Source: Robiginitomaculum sp.
GTDB lineage: Bacteria > Pseudomonadota > Alphaproteobacteria > Caulobacterales > Maricaulaceae
Assembly (NCBI GenBank): GCA_002733605.1
Contig: NVWK01000013.1
Coordinates: 62,001 to 126,000 of the forward strand
DNA length: 64,000 nt
Direction: 5' to 3'
Shown here: positions 63,263-64,000 of the stretch, in pieces
Layout: every line of letters starts with the position of its first letter
Numbering within the stretch: position 1 is the first letter of the stretch
Position numbers and translations under genes: made by a program
The notes under the pieces: model-generated
Seen by the model: the letters and a program-made list of their open reading frames with translations, nothing else
Told to the model about the DNA's origin: nothing
The model's database searches: none

Positions 63263-64000
63263 CTATGTGATCAATTCCGGTTGAAAATCACCAATTGCAT
63301 GCTGATATTGATTGGCAGCCGCCATGATCGCCTGCTGAATAATGCCCTGATCGCCGTCCGCACCCATACTCCCGTACTGAAGCCCGTCATGGACGTGCGA
63401 AAACGGGCCTTTATCGGGCCTGTCTTTGTACCCAATGGCATTATCGACCTTGATCCTTTGCAATTTATACCCGGTCAGAAACCCTTCGATCAGACGCGCA
63501 CAAGCCGGATCGACTTGCAGAAGTGTCCGCCCCTGATGCAAGGTACGAAGTTTGCGTTTCACGCTGGATGTGCGAGCATTCAGTGCATTTGAGCTGGCCG
63601 GGAACATGGTGACCCCGGACGCTTTTTGAAAAGCTTCCATCCAAGAACGTTTTTCATCATTTGAGGATTCGCGGCTAAAATTTGCAGGGTCACCGAAACC
63701 GATAACCGGGCATCCGGGAAATCTTGTTTGCAGCTTTATTTTAACCCGAAAGCCGATTTCTTCGGCCGTGTCAAAATCACCAACCGGCGTCACTTCCTCG
63801 TCCAGAACATCGAGGCCACCCCAGTCATTGGCCTGTAAAAACACGATCCCCGCAGATCCCCCACCGTCCACACCTAGCAATATCGGACGACCTTTCTGGT
63901 ATTCAATCCGAGTTTTTGCCACATGAAGCTGACCGTCGAAATCTGCGTAAACCGGTTTGCCATGACGACTATAACCCGGCTTGTTCTCGATCATCCGCTT
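63263..64000 (-). CDS. terminase large subunit, C-terminal nuclease part (cut by window)
   Basis: The frame is open to the window edge (codons AAG CGG precede the ATG at 63994), so this is the 3' part of a longer gene. The nuclease domain is clear: VDGGGSAGIVFLQ (first acidic residue), GFGDPANFSRES, and HVHDGLQYGSM (last Asp), the RNase H-like site that cuts the concatemer. The N-terminal ATPase domain lies outside the window. Confidence 0.9.
   Translation of the reverse strand, partial: KRMIENKPGYSRHGKPVYADFDGQLHVAKTRIEYQKGRPILLGVDGGGSAGIVFLQANDWGGLDVLDEEVTPVGDFDTAEEIGFRVKIKLQTRFPGCPVIGFGDPANFSRESSNDEKRSWMEAFQKASGVTMFPASSNALNARTSSVKRKLRTLHQGRTLLQVDPACARLIEGFLTGYKLQRIKVDNAIGYKDRPDKGPFSHVHDGLQYGSMGADGDQGIIQQAIMAAANQYQHAIGDFQPELIT

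Larger units (their letters stand above)
51741..64000 (-). mobile_element. prophage, left end (podovirus-like), continues past the window
   Basis: From the tRNA-Lys remnant to the window end all genes are minus strand and phage-like: terminase, portal, scaffold, capsid, tail adaptor, tail nozzle, Ig-repeat protein, holin, endolysin and spanins. Order and types point to a short-tailed (podovirus-like) phage. The integrase, repressor and replication genes and the other attachment site must lie beyond 64,000. Whether it is intact cannot be judged from this half. Confidence 0.93.

Overview
The window is a chromosomal segment of an alphaproteobacterium with moderate GC content. Several features point there: a DUF1476 gene beside purC, the purS-purQ-purL set followed by a BolA-like gene and a CGFS glutaredoxin, a CckA-type hybrid kinase, a cysteine-poor DksA, a DUF2336 protein, and a tRNA-His that has A73 and a G1-U72 pair with no encoded G-1. 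That last feature is a known marker of one large alphaproteobacterial group. I cannot name the genus; the mix of DUF885 peptidases, CckA and an arginine succinyltransferase operon would suit a marine Caulobacterales/Maricaulales-like or Kordiimonadales-like organism, but this is inference.

Bases 1-51,740 are host chromosome, mostly housekeeping genes. From left to right: a partial DUF1476 gene and the divergent purine operon purC-purS-purQ-purL, then bolA and grxD (1-5,031); rpsD, a RarD-type permease, a TrmJ-like methyltransferase and icd (5,800-10,060); VOC proteins, DUF817, alaS and recA (10,100-15,700); a DUF167 gene coupled to cckA (15,877-18,716); two tandem DUF885 lipoproteins (18,912-22,688); dksA, an orphan MoxR ATPase, radA, cvpA-purF and a short-chain dehydrogenase (22,759-28,690); the envelope/ribosome operon TPR protein-bamB-der (28,687-32,354), in the same order as yfgM-bamB-der of E. 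coli; panB, an acyl-CoA dehydrogenase, a lipid-anchored cytochrome c, a LysR regulator, NAD kinase and DUF2336 (32,515-40,082); a PadR regulator with a membrane partner and a clear operator-like inverted repeat (40,239-41,124); tRNA-His, an M48 peptidase and an AsmA-family protein (41,212-44,728); an arginine succinyltransferase operon in which an M20 peptidase-like hydrolase takes the first position (44,752-49,891); and an OmpA-family porin with a cysteine-rich repeat linker (50,084-51,442).

Bases 51,741-64,000 are the left end of a prophage that continues beyond the window. Its boundary is a 50-base 3' half of a tRNA-Lys(TTT) gene whose 5' half is replaced by unrelated sequence, the expected scar of integration into a tRNA gene. 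All prophage genes are on the minus strand and form a podovirus-like virion module: terminase large subunit (partial), a small protein, portal, a Bbp19-like small protein, scaffold, a DUF2829/Tad2-like anti-defence protein, an exported protein of unknown function, major capsid protein, tail adaptor and tail nozzle-like protein, a long He_PIG/Ig-repeat protein, and a tightly overlapping lysis cassette (holin, membrane-anchored endolysin, Rz/Rz1 spanins). The usual internal virion proteins and a separate tail fibre are not seen.

Most noteworthy are the Tad2-like protein with an extra N-terminal module inside the head-gene block, the possible +1 frameshift joining the tail nozzle and Ig-repeat frames, the endolysin with a C-terminal membrane segment, the tRNA-Lys attachment scar with a 14-bp palindrome beside it, the M20 hydrolase in the arginine operon, and the CW-GS repeats of the OmpA protein.
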